From Culex pipiens pallens (lineage: Eukaryota > Arthropoda > Insecta > Diptera > Culicidae), in contig NC_068939.1 of the NCBI RefSeq assembly GCF_016801865.2, forward strand, positions 69,467,072-69,531,071: a stretch of 64,000 nucleotides of DNA, read 5' to 3'. The translations under genes were made by a program, and so were the position numbers. Numbering within the stretch: the first letter of the stretch is position 1; the number at the start of each line of letters is the position of its first letter. Of the stretch, positions 12,798 through 25,168 are shown piece by piece. Under the pieces are notes generated by a model. The model did not search any database. It had not been told where the DNA came from and saw only the letters and a list, made by a program, of their open reading frames with translations.

Positions 12798-13402
12798 TTA
12801 CCACAAACGGTTTTAAAAATAAAAAAATGTTGAAAAAATATGTTTTTTGTTGGTTATTGAAATTTTTTATGCGACTGACTTGATTTTTCAGTCTCGAAAA
12901 TATTTTTTTTTATTCTTAAATTTTTTTATTAGGTCCTTTTAGGTACTGCGACCAGGTTAGGACCGAGGATCGGTTTAAAAACAAATATAAAATAATAACA
13001 AAAATAACTCCTTATAATCCGTACCTGGAGATCATGTAACTGACGAGCGTTACTTGGTCCAAGCGGGTCTTGCAGATCTTGAAAATATTTTTACCGGAAA
13101 GCACGTCCAATTTCCTATGAGTATGTCTTTGACCACATTTCAATTGGATGTATGCGCTTACAGATATAAGCTAATTGCATTGCCCATAACTTAAAACATG
13201 ATATTTTTTCAGTGTAGTATGGTAACCTGGATAGTAAATTAGCATAAATCAAAGACAATCTTATGGAAAATTGGACGAGCTTTCCGGTAAAAATGTTTTT
13301 GTGACTGAAAAATCAAGTCTGGCTTATAGAAATTGCCAAGAACCATCAAAAAACCTATTTTTTCAACAATGTAATTTTTAAAACCGCTGTAACTTCACAA
13401 GG
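12798..13402. mobile_element. Diverged inverted-repeat element
   Basis: Left arm 12,798-12,912 and right arm 13,290-13,402 are reverse complements, sharing GACTTGATTTTTCAGTC and its complement and GGTTTTAAAAAT near the outer ends. A second inner arm pair (TTTTTACCGGAAAGCACGTC at about 13,090 against its diverged complement near 13,275) lies inside. About 150 bp between 12,920 and 13,080 is unpaired. No coding potential. The flanks 12,278-12,797 and 13,403-13,486 show nothing recognisable. Confidence 0.7.
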
Positions 13403-13486
13403 ATTGGACTTAGGACAATGATCAATATGGAGACTTTTATGTAAAATTGTCTGGAGAATCAACTCTTTAAAAAAAATTATTAACAA

Positions 13487-14324
13487 CCCGTGCAGACGGA
13501 AATAACTTGGGAATAACATTTTTTGATATTTGAAAAAACTAGGCCAATAACATTTTTTGTTATTTATAACAAGATTTGTTATTTGTCGTTATGATTTTTT
13601 TGTTATTGGATTGTTATTGTAATAACAAAATAATAACATTTTTTTCGAACAAATCTTTTTCATTATTTTTTGTTATTTTAACAACTAATCCGATCATCCC
13701 AATAACAGTTGGCGGTATTCATCCATAACAAGAAATGTTATTCCAAAGTTGTTTTGGATTTCAACCAATATCAGACCAAAAACAAATTTGGTTAAAATAA
13801 CAGTGCGTGGCCGAATGGTTACGCTGTCCGCTTTGTAAGCGGATGATTCTGGGTTCGATTCCCATCTGCTGCAACCTTCCATCGGACGAGGAAGTAAAAT
13901 GTCGGTCCCGGCCTTGGTTGTTAGGTCGTTAAGTCATTCCAGGTGTAGGAGTTGTCTCCATGCCATAAGTACAAACAACACACCAAACCAAGCCTACTCC
14001 GGTGGAATCGCTGGCGGCGGTTGGACTCACAATCCAAAGGTCGTCAGCTCAAACACTGGGGTGGAAGGTTCCTTGGAGTAAAAGAGGTTTGGGTGCTCTC
14101 CCCATTCAAGCCTTCAGACTCCTAGGTTCGAGCAGAAACTTGCAATAGAGACCACAAAAGACCCGGGGGTCGTTAATGTGGATGGTTTGATTTTTTTTGA
14201 ACATAAATTGTTATTGAACCCTTATGCAAAAATGGATTTTTCAAGAAGATTCCATAACAATTTCTGTTATTTTAACAGTGTTTGTTATTGAAATGGCATG
14301 AATTTTTGTTGAATTTTGCCCGGG
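13487..14324. mobile_element. MITE of the CCCGAGCAGACGG family, interrupted by a SINE
   Basis: Starts CCCGTGCAGACGGAAATAAC and is dominated by AATAACA/TGTTATT words. It matches, in inverse orientation, the element at 53,697-54,143: CAATATCAGACCAA, TATGCAAAAATGGATTTTTC and AAATGGCATGAAT occur in both. The right end is degenerate (GCCCGGG). A tRNA-related SINE (13,803-14,200) lies inside. No TSD could be closed. Confidence 0.8.
13803..14200 (+). mobile_element. tRNA-derived SINE with two tRNA-like segments
   Basis: Segment 1 (about 13,804-13,874) has an A-box-like TGGCCGAATGGTT, an anticodon arm TCCGC-TTTGTAA-GCGGA and a canonical B box GGTTCGATTCC. Segment 2 (about 14,008-14,075) has a second anticodon-like arm TTGGA-CTCACAA-TCCAA and a degenerate T arm. 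The unit ends in a T-rich tail GATTTTTTTT at 14,189-14,198. Acceptor stems do not pair cleanly, so this is not a functional tRNA. The double-tRNA layout recalls the Twin SINE described from Culex, but spacing differs and I cannot confirm the family. The flanking AACA duplication is short. Confidence 0.7.
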
Positions 14325-16520
14325 AATCCATCTGCGGCTTTTTATCAATAAAAAATCTGATATTTTTTATATTAAGCATGGTTTTTCGCCAAAACCCCTT
14401 CTCTAAAAAGGCCACGTGGTTTATGTCCCTAAAAGAAAATGATAATAATATTCAGCTGGATTTTGTGTAAAAAAATGTATAATATTACATCAGGAACTGT
14501 CATATTCACTTAAGTTTTTGGTGAGTTTTCATCAGGTTTACATATTTACACATTTTGTAGGTAAAATCACTCAAAAAAGAGGTAATATTTAACCAACCAA
14601 ATTTTCATCCAGCCAAAATTAATTTTTTTTTCTGTGTGCATGAGCCCTATCCGAAGCCCTTGGAAAAAAAAAATCACATCGGATAGTCGAGTATGAACTG
14701 TAAACATTGTAGTATTTTAAACCAAGACTTAGTCATGAATCGCTATGGGGCAACCCAAATTTCGTCTCGCAGCATATTCTTTCACCCAGCAATGCCATTA
14801 GTTACAGATTATGTCAATCTGACTTCGCCACCAACCTAATTGACTGCCACTAAATATTTCCAAACACTCGAGTCTCAACTAGTAAACAGGTTTTAGCGTT
14901 TTTCATACAACACACATCCATTGATTCAGCTGGCAGCCGCCGAGATTTGCCGTCACACACCTGAACTCAGCTCAGCTGGAAATCTACCGTGGTGTGGTGG
15001 TGTTTGCAAAGGTGTGCAAAATCAACATCGCGACGTCAGAAACTCGTTGTCTGTGCGATGTCTGTGCAAAGATTCTTCTAGAAGAGAGCCCACCCGAGAT
15101 TGAAAACGAGAAAATATGATCAAAACAGAAGAAGCGAAATAAAAACATCAAGGACTGCCAAAACTGAAGATGTTTGTTTATGGATGAGTGCACAGGTGAA
15201 AAAGTAAGCGAAATTAGATGAAGAAGGTTTGAGAAGAAATTTACTTAAATCAAATTATACAATTCACTAAGTAAAATGGTTGATACAAGTGAAATAATTG
15301 ATAAATTTGTAACTGTGGCACTGATGAAATTTTAAATTTGCTGAATTGATTATTCTGCACGAGCAACATATTTCATGCAATAATTAGCGTTTTTACCGAA
15401 TAGAAAAAGCCTCATTATGAACATGGAAGTGATCAAACTCTGGAACATTCGATGAACAGGTCGGAACAAGCTTATTTGAACTTCAAACGACGCAAAATAG
15501 TCTCGTAACTCGCCAGATATTTTTCCGACGCAAAAAAAGTAATAACATTAAAATTTGAGTTTGAAATAAGCTTAGAAAATAAGTTTCATACCGGAAAAAA
15601 TGCTTCAAATGAGCAAATTGTGAAAGTCATTCATTAACATAACACCAATAAAAAATATTGTTGTTATTTAAATGTACAGAAATTTACAAAACAATAATCG
15701 ATTAAGTATACCGAGTTAAATCAAAATATTTTCCAATCACCTCACGCCAAGCCTCGGCAACTGAGCTCAGAAAATGTATGTCAGTCAGCGTTTTAAGGCA
15801 ACTGCAGTGGGGTCGCATGAAAACAAACATTATCGGCAATAACAAAAACAACAAGCCGCCAACCAATAGCGGCCAACGGTCAGGATCGTTGCTGGGGGGC
15901 TCGCTGCCCTGATAAGGTGATAGTAGTATAGGGTGAGGTGGTTGGAGTTTGAGCTGGTTTGTCAAATGATTTAGTAAAGCATAAAGTTATTGAAAAAAGG
16001 ACTTTGGGAATACAAGTTCAGGCCAATCAAAATTTTATGTCAGGTTTTTGTAAGTTGTATCATCGATTATAAGTAAATACATTGTTGGGAAAATATACCC
16101 TTTCTCGGCCCATTTCTATCATCGGTCTATCAGCACATTGATCATGAATTGCAGCATTTATAATGTGTTTTTCAAAATTCCAAAGTATTAAATAGCTAAA
16201 TTAATAGGAAGCAAGTAACTTTCCATTGCTGATGTATCTGAAAATTTAGTTAAAATGAAACTTCAAAAGTGATGACCTTTTTCCCCCAAAATAATTCTGA
16301 TGAGTATAACAAACTTCGCCGCAGACAGCTACCAAATTTGTGTGGAGCCAAACAATGTCACGATCTCACCAAATGTACTATTAAAATATTCAAGGAAAAA
16401 TTACTCTCAATTTTCTAGATTCTAATATAATGCCAAATCCTCCTTTAATTACAATATTTAATAATGCATTGAAACTTTTGGGGTTTTGAGCTTTGAGCAC
16501 TAAATTTGCATTCCAAGCTA
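14325..16520. other. Non-coding stretch, no gene recognised
   Basis: 14,900-15,130 and 15,720-15,960 are GC-richer and look low-copy. The first contains repeated CAGCTGGCAGC/CAGCTCAGCTGG words. 14,470-14,640 looks like a short element ending TTTTTTTTTCTGTGTG. A minus-strand frame at 15,702-15,965 with a hydrophobic run has no ATG start and no family, so I do not call it. Confidence 0.5.
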
Positions 16521-16683
16521 GGGACCATCCATAAACCACGTGGACACTTTTTTTAAATCTCAGACCACCCTTCCTCCCCCTCGTGGACAATTTCTATACA
16601 AAACAAATCTTTTTTTTGTATGGAGCGTGGACATTCGCTGGTCCCCCCACACGAAAGTGCCCACGTAGTTTATGGATGGTCCC
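16521..16683. mobile_element. 163-bp MITE with TIR GGGACCATCCATAAACCACG
   Basis: GGGACCATCCATAAACCACG at 16,521 is mirrored by TAGTTTATGGATGGTCCC ending at 16,683, with CTA directly repeated at both edges (16,518-16,520 and 16,684-16,686). A G-rich terminus with a 3-bp TSD suits a PIF/Harbinger-like MITE, although TWA would be the usual target. Fragments of the same terminus occur near 6570 and 14,408. The family is abundant in mosquito genomes as far as I recall. Confidence 0.82.
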
Positions 16684-16777
16684 CTAAGTTTTCTGTAGAA
16701 TGAATGGTGTTAAAATTCACCTATTTCGAGCATCTCAAATCAAATTAATTTGAAATGAAATTAAACACATTACTCGT

Positions 16778-17807
16778 AAGGCCGTTGTAAATATTTATAT
16801 GTCCCTCGGCATGACCAAAGTCAAGGTTGGGAAATGCATTTTACACGTATCCAGTTGCTTTTCAATCATTAGTTTTCAAAATATCGATGTATTGACGGAA
16901 ATTGTTTTTTTCGTGAAAAAAACAAAACTTTTCGTGGGTACATGGGTATTTCATGAAAATTTAAAATATCTTCAAAGGAGTTCAAATAACGTCATGATTT
17001 GAAAGCGGGTCACTTAGTGGCATATCATTTTTGTTATAGCTGGCAAACAATCATGTAATAAGTTGGAAATGTAGAAACATCATCAGGATGTAGTATAAAC
17101 AGTCAGTTTCAAGAAAATCTTTTCTAACAATTTTTCATCAGAATTTTAAAATTAAAATGACTTGTTGTGCTTCGAATTCAGACAGTGATAAAAGCTGATT
17201 CAAAATTCGGACACTCTTGCTTCGAATTCCGGACAATCGATTTTACTTATGAATCGCACAAATTTGGACTAAATTGTTAGTGAATGACATTCTTTAGGTC
17301 TCAAATAAGCTGTTAACATCAAAACAATCGATAGTTTATACAAAAAAAATCTAGAATTTAAGGAAATCGAAACCATAAATTTCTACTTTGCCTTCCCGGT
17401 GCTTCGAACGCCTATGAAATATTTCAAGTGAATTGTTTCGCATTTTTGGTAAACTTATAATTTTATTGTCATTAATTTTTTGGCATTAACTACAGCGTTC
17501 AAACAAACTTTAAATGAAAGTTCATGTTGGAATTCATCAAATAACACAGTTTTGACATTCATAATGTGAACTTATATCCAAATAATTGATAAAACAAGAT
17601 GATGTGTCCGGGTTTCGAAGCGTCCGGGAATTCGAATCATGACGTTATGCTAAATATGATTATAAGCGCAAGAAATGCATTTGAATTGGTTTGAACTATA
17701 ATTTTCATAACAATTTGAAGTTTTTTGAAAAAATATTGTTTTGTACCCTGATTATTCAGGCCGACTTTGAAGGGCTGCATAAACTTTGAAAAATATTTGC
17801 AACGGCT
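16778..17807. mobile_element. MITE family 'AAGGCCGTTGCAAATATTT', copy 1, with an insertion
   Basis: The left end AAGGCCGTTGTAAATATTTA (16,778) and the right end AAATATTTGCAACGGCTC (about 17,790-17,807) are inverted. The subterminal GTCCCTCGGCATGACCAAAG and AATGCATTTTACAC match the copy at 25,494. The middle, about 17,166-17,640, is flanked by GCTTCGAATTC and GGGAATTCGAATC and looks like a second, separate inverted-repeat insertion. No coding potential. Confidence 0.75.
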
Positions 17808-18904
17808 CGGTGCATTTTTTATATTGCCGTATTTGCTCCCTCGTGAACCTAAAGTTCATATTCCGGGAAATAACTTTACCGAAGAGTGCAAAGTGATTCG
17901 TCCACTCCAAAGAATTAGAAAGAATGTATAACATAGGGGGCGGTCTTTAAGCGTGACGAATAACGTGACAGAAAAATTACGGTTATTAATTTTTGTTTCT
18001 CGATTTTTTAAAAAGGGCGAAGGCAAAACATTTTTTAAAAATGTATTGGATTTGTTGATTCATTCTCTTAAATAAAATTAACCTATTTTTACGTGGTTTA
18101 CAGCTAAAACGCTAACGCCCCTAATTATTTGTCCAACATCCCTGAAATCTCCCACACACAGCCTTTTTTCCCGCCCATCTGATTAGAAGTGGCGAAGGTT
18201 ATCATTGTTTGTTGTTTTGTTTTTTTGCGTCTAATTTCGATTGCTTTGCCTTTTATTTCGCACATGGCTACTGTATAGAGAGTGTGCTATTCGCGGGGGT
18301 CGTGGCTCTGACGATTTGTTTTGACGGTCCAAACGTGCTTGTTTTGCCAATCGCGTGATGAATTCCCATCATCGTCCGATGTTAATGACATTGCGGGAAC
18401 TTTGCGTGTGTGTGGCCATCGGTTAATCTCTCATTATTGGAATCATTTGTTGTTTTTATTTTTTTGATAATGATTTGTCACAAAAATTAACGAGTCTCAA
18501 ATTTGGCCAAGCATTAACTTGCGCAAGCTGTATGTTCTCATTGAAAAAGATGATATAAACAAACAAGTACACAGTATTGCAAAGCGTCAGAACGATTTAT
18601 GATTTACAACAGCGCGTAATTCAGAGCTAAGTACCGATAAAATAATGATGGATGTTTGACGTCAATTCGATCGGATGACCGCCAAATTGAAGGAAAGTAA
18701 GCAGGCAGACAGTTTGGCCGTCAAATCAATATGCGCAACGGAATAAGCAGGATGCTGATTTGATAATGCTTAGTGAAAGTCACTGTGATTTTCAGTTTGA
18801 TGATATTTTTAGCAAGTATCGTAATCTTATAATGATGAAGATGTTTAAATGACAATGAAACATTTAATTGCAGTTAATTCTGTCTTATATCAAAAGACTA
18901 GGGG
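17808..18904. other. Non-coding stretch, low-copy in appearance
   Basis: 18,110-18,760 has balanced composition and no repeated words (for example GATTAGAAGTGGCGAAGG and CATCATCGTCCGATGTTAATG). It resembles conserved non-coding or intergenic DNA more than transposon debris. No reading frame with family signature. Confidence 0.5.
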
Positions 18905-19289
18905 TTTTTGTTTTCCTCACGTTACTGAGGAAAGACTATAAAATCACTCTAAAAATGATCTTCTCATAGACCTCCTAGACCCACCTTTATGTATACCTAT
19001 TGACTTACAATCAAATTCTGAGCAAATGTCTGTGTGTGTGGTGGGATGTTGATCAAAAAATTGTCACTCGATTACCTCGACATTGGCAGAACCGATTTTG
19101 TCCGTTTTGGCGTCATTCGATCCGTCTTGGGATCCCATAAGTCGCTATTAAAAATTGTGCAGTTTAGTTAAGTACTTCAAAAGTTACGCTAAAAACGATT
19201 TTAGCAAAAGTCCGGAAGATTGTAAACAGGGTGGTTTTTGTAAGAAACCCCGTCATGCTATACATTTTCAGAAAGATATTTAAAATACC

Positions 19290-19801
19290 TTTCCAACGCG
19301 TCTAAGACATTGAAGATCTGACAAATCTATCAAAAGTTTTAAGCACTTAAGTGTTATTTATACGCTTTTTGGAGGCCGGATCTCAGATATGTTGATGAAA
19401 ACGTTGTCCGGATCTCTCATGCGATCTATCGTTGGATAGGTATTTTAAAGAGATTTCCAACGCGTCCAAAACATTGAAGATCTGACAACCCTATCAAAAG
19501 TTTAAGCACTTCAGAGTTATTTATGCACTTTTTGGAGGCCGGATCTCAGATATTTTGATGAAAATGCTGACTCTCAAGCGAACTATCGTTGGATACGTAT
19601 TCAAAAGACCTTTCCAACGCGTCCAAAACATTGAAGATTTGACAACCCTATCAAAAGTTTATGCACTTCAGAGTTATTTATGCACTTTTTGGAGGCCGGA
19701 TCTCAGATATTTTGATGGAAACGTTGTCCAGATCTGTAAATTCAAAAGACCTTTCTAACGCGTCCAAAACATTGAAGATCTGACAACCATATCAAAAGTT
19801 A
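19290..19801. repeat. Internal ~157-162 bp tandem repeat, about 3.5 copies
   Basis: The block CCAACGCGTC(T/C)AA(G/A)ACATTGAAGA recurs near 19,295, 19,457, 19,615 and 19,756. It is followed each time by GATCTGACAA and (twice more) TTGGAGGCCGGATCTCAGAT. The unit is homologous to, but diverged from, the 164-bp unit at 47,720-49,010. Confidence 0.85.
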
Positions 19802-19809
19802 TATGTACT

Positions 19810-20392
19810 TAAGGCTACCAACTGTACGGATTTTTTCCTTACAGTACGGATTTTCGACCTTCTCCGCGGATTTTTAACAGACCGGAGTTTTTGTACGGAA
19901 TTTTTCGCATAATACGGATTTGTACGGAATTTTAACAACTTTTTAAAAGTTTCATTGCTTTTTTGATTGGCCAAAGCTTTCTCTAATTAGATATTTTTAT
20001 TTAACTGTCAGTTTGATTTTAAAGGTATAACTTGCATAATTTTCCGGGTTTTCCTCAGTTCAAACTTGATTGTCAATGATTGTTCTTTTTACATTCCTTA
20101 CAAAATATATTTATTAAATGATCAAATGTTGGCTTGTGAAAACCTTGTGTTGTGCTTGTATTTATAGGACCTTTCCAATAAAAACTCTAGAAATGTTTTC
20201 GTAAAACCACTAAAAACGATATTATTCGTAAAAGCAAACTTGACATTACTTAAACTTTTAAACGTTTAACAAAATATGTTTAATTCCCAAATTCCAAACT
20301 TATCTAAATAATTCCTTGACAGTTTTTGATATACCATGGTGTCATATCGGTAAAGTATACGGATTTTGGCTAGGCAAGAGTTTGTAGCCTTA
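19810..20392. mobile_element. hAT-like MITE with 8-bp TSD TATGTACT, nested
   Basis: TAAGGCTACCAACTG at 19,810 is mirrored by GTTTGTAGCCTTA ending at 20,392. TATGTACT flanks both sides (19,802-19,809 and 20,393-20,400). The 8-bp TSD indicates hAT; the terminus TAAGG is close to the TAGNG/CAGNG consensus. Subterminal GTACGGATTTTT words repeat five times on the left. The element splits the tail of the minisatellite element, whose sequence resumes intact (TAAGTGTTATTTACGCACTT). Confidence 0.88.
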
Positions 20393-20490
20393 TATGTACT
20401 TAAGTGTTATTTACGCACTTTTTGCATTTTGGATAGCACCCTTGAAATGTGAGGAAGGCGCCAACCATCTAAGGGTGGTATAAATAACTT

Positions 20491-21571
20491 TTTTGAATAG
20501 GTCCTATAAAAACAAAAAAAAAAATACTCTGGAAGCGTTCTTTTTTGTGATCATTTGCTTTTATCCCGTACAATTTTTCAAGTCAATTAGCAGTTGTAAT
20601 CTGGAGAATGCTGTGTCCTATCCCTCGCCTAGACCAGACCAAAATCCATGATAAAGCTGTCAGACCAAATCTGTCAGCCCAAGACTGTCAGAAGTAAACA
20701 ATCTTGGTCTTTGAAGTAGGTGCACACACATCAAGAAAAGAAAATTTGGAAAAGATTTTTTTTTAATTCAATAACTGGTTTTGGGCTCCAAAATTAAATA
20801 GCCTTATTCGTCCCCGTTCATTTCTTTTATCGCGTTTTCGGTTTACATCTGAACAATCTGGAAATTATTTATGCGGATTTGTGATTCCTCTCGTTCAATC
20901 ATTCCTTTGTATTTGACGAATTTTGATTTTCAGACCGCCATCTTTGAAATATTTTTTTAATTAAAGCTAAGATATATGGAAAATGCATAACACTCAATAC
21001 ATTTGTTTTATCTTATTTTTGCAGGGTTTCCCCAGAACGTTATCAGTTGTGCAGTTTTATCTATAGGTCATTTGCACGTATGCTATCACATGGCCTTAAG
21101 GTAGGGGTGCCAAAAGTTTCGATTGACGAATTTAGGTGAAATCAAATTATTTGATAAATTATTGATTGTTTATAAAATTGTCATTAGTTGGTTATAATAA
21201 TAAATCGGAAAAAAGCAAAAATTAAATTGTTGTATTATTTGGCTTTGATGCTGATCAAAAGAATTATGCTGGCCAGCTAAAGGTTCAAATCACTTATAGA
21301 ATCCTTATAAAATCGTTTAAATTTGGCTCACTGGTCCTGCCATGTTTTAGCAACCCCTCTCTTAGGTTATCTTTGGATACATTATCATCTAGCGCTTGAC
21401 TAATCAGGAAATTTCCAGCAACGGTAGCCCAAGCAACAAAAGCTGGATTTTGTTTTATTTCGCAATGGAATTTGTCATGATAAAGATAGACAAAAATCCC
21501 TAATCCTTAATTCCAAACGTGACCATGACTTAGTGAACGTCGTAACTTAGCTTATACAAAGAGTGCCCATG
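20491..21571. other. Non-coding stretch, no gene recognised
   Basis: AT-rich low-copy-looking sequence without TIRs, RNA genes or supported reading frames. Confidence 0.5.
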
Positions 21572-21573
21572 TA

Positions 21574-22458
21574 GGGTAGTCATCAATGAGACACGGGGAA
21601 CAATGATAAAATGGCTCGAACAAGTCGTAGTTTCAACCAATCAGGCTCATATTTGGGGGAAAGGTGTGTCTACTGGATACACGTCTGCCATAATAGTGGC
21701 TTTGGTTATGGACGCTCCCTTGAAAAGTAATTCATAAATGTTTGATTATGGGGTGTAAAAGTAAATTATGGACAAAAAATACTTTTTCGCTCGTAGGCTG
21801 CCATTTACACCAAAACTAATATTTCTTCAAATTTCTTTCGACGTTCCATAGGAATTGAGTTGGTCCTTTCATTAGATTTGGCCAAAATTTACAATATACC
21901 CAGAATCCAGGGCTGTCTCATTGTTCCCCACTCATTTCAGCCCATGGGTAACAATGAGACACTTTGATTTTTCTTCAATAAACTTTTCAAAATTGATGGA
22001 AATCTTTCAAAACATGCATATTTATATAGTTTAAACTTCATTTAACCAAAAATACTAAGTTATTTGGTATTAATATATGGATTTTACAAAATTTCAATAC
22101 TTTTTAGTGTAACTTTTGTTATTAAAAGTTTCATGTTGGCAAAATTGCTCTAAAATGTTCAAGGCAAGTCACCTGCAATGGAACAATACAAAAAAATGAT
22201 GTTTTGCTAGAAAAATGTTGATTTTCGTAAAGTGTCTCATTGTTCCCCAGCTGTCTCATTGTTCCTTCCAAGTGCGTCTACAATGAGACAGTTGAATAAC
22301 TGTGGCTGTAGATGTCGGATTGATCTCATATTTTGGTCAATGTTAGAACACATTAAAAGAAAGATAATGCAACAAAAAGCTCATTCAAATATGCTGATAA
22401 AAAAAATAGAAAAATCGTTGAAAGTTGAAAACCAAAAGTGTCTCATTGATGACTACCC
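21574..22458. mobile_element. mariner/pogo-like MITE with TA target, TIR GGGTAGTCATCAATGAGACA
   Basis: The end GGGTAGTCATCAATGAGACA (21,574) is mirrored exactly by its complement finishing at 22,458, with TA at both edges (21,572-21,573 and 22,459-22,460). The extended identical TIR reaches 24 bp. TGTCTCATTGTTCCC or its complement recurs five to six times inside, including two adjacent copies at 22,230-22,270. No transposase. Confidence 0.88.
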
Positions 22459-22460
22459 TA

Positions 22461-23746
22461 CCCTACTGTATATTTTTTACTAGTTTATTTACACGTTTGA
22501 AATTTAAATTTAGAGAGAATAATTCGATTTTGTTTCAATATTTAATAATAAGGAAAAAAAGCAATGCTTTGTTTAGCATTTCCTCAAGTATTGCACTTTT
22601 GCAGCAATTTTGCGATGACCTCGTATTTATTCATACAAACCATTGAACTTGACTGTTGAGACAAACAATTGCATTGACAAATTGACTGACCGTTGACTCT
22701 TTAAACACAAGTTCCAACATGCACAAGTACACACATCAGGCATCATTTTGTTTTGCTATCGCAATGAAATATCAGGTTCATCATTCATCAGTCCTATAGC
22801 TGCTTCCAGCAAAGTATTTACACGCATTTCACACCTCTTTCTTGATTGATCCGAGTCGTAAACAGAGGTTGGTTGATTTTGTTGACTATTTTTAAAATTT
22901 TCATTTTATGTTTCATTTTGAAGGAAATTTTAAAATGGAAAAAATATACCAATTTTTCTATTAATCATTATTTTTAAGCAGTTTCGAAAAGTAAACCACC
23001 CATGTATGTGTAGCATTGTTGGATGTGTATTTATTTTATTTTCTGCAAGTTTCATGCACTTTGCTTGTCGAAGCGATTAAACTGAGTCAAGGTAGCTGGT
23101 GTGTGTGTCTGTGTGCCATAGCTGTTCCATGAGCTGGCACCCACCGCGGCCTTTACGCACCTTTTAACACCAAACAAGTCGGAGTCGTCACAAGAGACTC
23201 TTCTTTGCTTTTTGGTTGGCCTTTTATATTTTGCGAAGTTGTTTGTTTAATTTTTCAGTTTATTTATGATTTTGTTGATTGAATTTTCCGCACTAAATAA
23301 AAACTATTTCTTAGGATCACAATAAGAAGCGAAATTGAATAAAATCAAATCAATAACAGTTTTGCAAAGCTACGAAATATTTACTTACATATCTTCTTTG
23401 TCTCAACAATTAGATTGTGCGTGCGGTGACCTTCCCACGTCGAGAGCTGATATGTGAAAATCCAGTTCCTTTTAAGTTGAGTCATTTTGGAGGTTACAAC
23501 GGAACCGTTGCGTGTGGTGTGATTTGGCACTTTTTGAACCGATCAATGACCGATCTGGTCAACCATGGTTGGGGATTATGTTCTATAAAAAAAAATGCTT
23601 TCCGTTATAGTTGAATGACTCGTTCAATAGATGCTGTATTTCAGATTAGATACCAGATTACTCTAAAATGGTTATTCAGTCGAAAAAACGGTAAGGGTAA
23701 CTTAGTAAAAATAATTTTCATGTTTTCAGTCTTTTTGATAATCATA
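22461..23746. other. Non-coding stretch, low-copy in appearance
   Basis: 22,660-22,870 and 23,030-23,230 have balanced composition with no repeated words; 23,400-23,590 includes a GC-richer patch. No exon, tRNA or domain was recognised. Confidence 0.5.
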
Positions 23747-23754
23747 TTTCAAAC

Positions 23755-25168
23755 TAGAGATGGGCTTTTTTGAGCGAACCGTTCTTATGAACCGGCTCAA
23801 GCTAAAGAACGAATGAGCGACCGCTCAAAAAAAATGAGCGGCGGTTCATTTTGTGAACCGGTTCTTTTCAAAGAACCGTCCAATCAAAGAGCGAGCCAAA
23901 GAACGAACCGAACGAGAGCGAATGAGCGAGAGCGAATGAGCGAGAGCGAATGAACGGAAAGAACGAACGGAGCGCTTGATAAGCGTCGCTCGCGCCGTCG
24001 TCGACGTCGTCGAACGGCGTCGTTTTCGCTCACTCTTTCGTTATTTCGCTCTCGCTCATTCGCTCTCGCTCATTCGCTCTCGTTCGGTTCGTTCTTCCAC
24101 GCGCTGGTGGTGACGGTGCTGTTGAGAAAAGAGGGGGAAACTAGGTTCTCACCGGTCGCCTCATGTTCCAACATTATGGCGCACTTTATGCTTGTTGCTA
24201 GCCTGTGTCGGGGCGCCTGTGATTTTGAATCAGCTGACTGCCGCCAGATGTTGCATGATCTCATTATGTTAATATCGATAGATTTCTCAAATGTTATGTA
24301 CATGAAGTTGTTACACGCATTCGAACATAATTAGTATGCTAGTTTAAGGTTTTGATCCATGTATTGGACCGTTTATTATTTAAAATGTAATTTACCACAG
24401 CACATCACACAAACTTGGTACTCTTTTGTGGTAATTGTTCAATAGATTTATTAAGGCATTTTTTCAGATCTTTTTTGACGCTTGTTTTGATCATTCATTT
24501 GCTGTCATGAATAAAGGTTGTTCTTATTAAACAAAAAACTGCATTTCAAGACTAATTTATTAAGTGCAGCAAAACTCTTCCTCAAATATGCATGTTACTG
24601 AACACCAAATTAAATCTTTTGTTTCACAAAATAATGGGAAGATAATTATCAAAACGATAATTCAGCTAACTTTTCATAACATTTTACTTTTTACGATTGA
24701 AAGCAATAATTTGGTTGAAAATATTCACTTCTGAAAAAAAAATTCAGGTTTGTTTATTTCTCTATGAAAAAAGTTTTCGATATGTGTGGATTTCAGAGAT
24801 CAATGTTTTTCGCCTTTTTCATATAAAACGTTTATATTTGAAATGCTTTCCAAAAAAGGATAAAGCAAATCGACGGTTTTCTATGTTTTATGGACGATCT
24901 CCAATCTGTTCAGAATAAGTGCGTTGAAAACATATATTTTTGAATTATCAATCAACAAAAATCATACGAAGTGTGACACTCATGGACACTCCATTGGTCG
25001 TTTGAAAAAAAAAAAATCTAAATATCATGGGCAGATGTTTCAGTTCATTCCAGTCTATTTTCTGACTTTGAGCGAAATGAGCGGATGAGCCGTTCAAAAG
25101 AGCCGCTCATTTAAATGAGCGAACGAAAATGAGCGGCTCACAGAAATGAGCGGTTTTGCCCACCACTA
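23755..25168. mobile_element. hAT element (non-autonomous) with 8-bp TSD TTTCAAAC
   Basis: TIR TAGAGATGGGC at 23,755 is mirrored by GCCCACCACTA ending at 25,168. TTTCAAAC is duplicated at 23,747-23,754 and 25,169-25,176. The left subterminal region is a dense cluster of AATGAGCGAGAGCGAATGAG words, and the right carries ATGAGCGGCTCA words in inverse orientation. The 950-bp interior (24,110-25,060) has no transposase similarity that I can see. A fragment of a related element begins at 25,281. Confidence 0.9.
23899..24096. repeat. 52-bp perfect inverted repeat inside the hAT element
   Basis: The left arm 23,899-23,951, made of AACGAACCGAACGAGAGCGA and GCGAATGAGC repeats, is reproduced as its exact complement at about 24,043-24,096. 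The spacer of about 92 bp is rich in GTCGTCGACGTCGTCG. Single strands would form a long stable hairpin. Confidence 0.9.

Larger units (their letters stand above)
18905..20490. mobile_element. Minisatellite-bearing element, copy 1 (TIR-like CCTCAC/GTGAGGAAGGC)
   Basis: Begins with the hairpin CCTCACGTTACTGAGG and the words CTATAAAATCACTCTAAAAATGA. Ends with GTGAGGAAGGCGCCAACC plus a small terminal hairpin. The copy at 45,548-49,078 has the same order: hairpin, CTCTAAAAATGA, ACAAATGTCTGTGTGTGTG, CAGAACCGATTTTG-type block, tandem array, GTGAGGAAGGC. A hAT-like element (19,810-20,392) interrupts it. Superfamily unknown, no ORF. Confidence 0.75.

Noticed and set aside
13804..13874. Functional tRNA gene (TGT anticodon-like arm)
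   Set aside because: Acceptor stem does not pair and the unit continues into a 400-bp SINE with a second tRNA-like segment.
15702..15965. Minus-strand frame with a hydrophobic run (WPLLVGGLLFLLLPIMFVFM)
   Set aside because: No ATG start, no splice-linked exons and no family. The surrounding DNA shows no codon-bias change.
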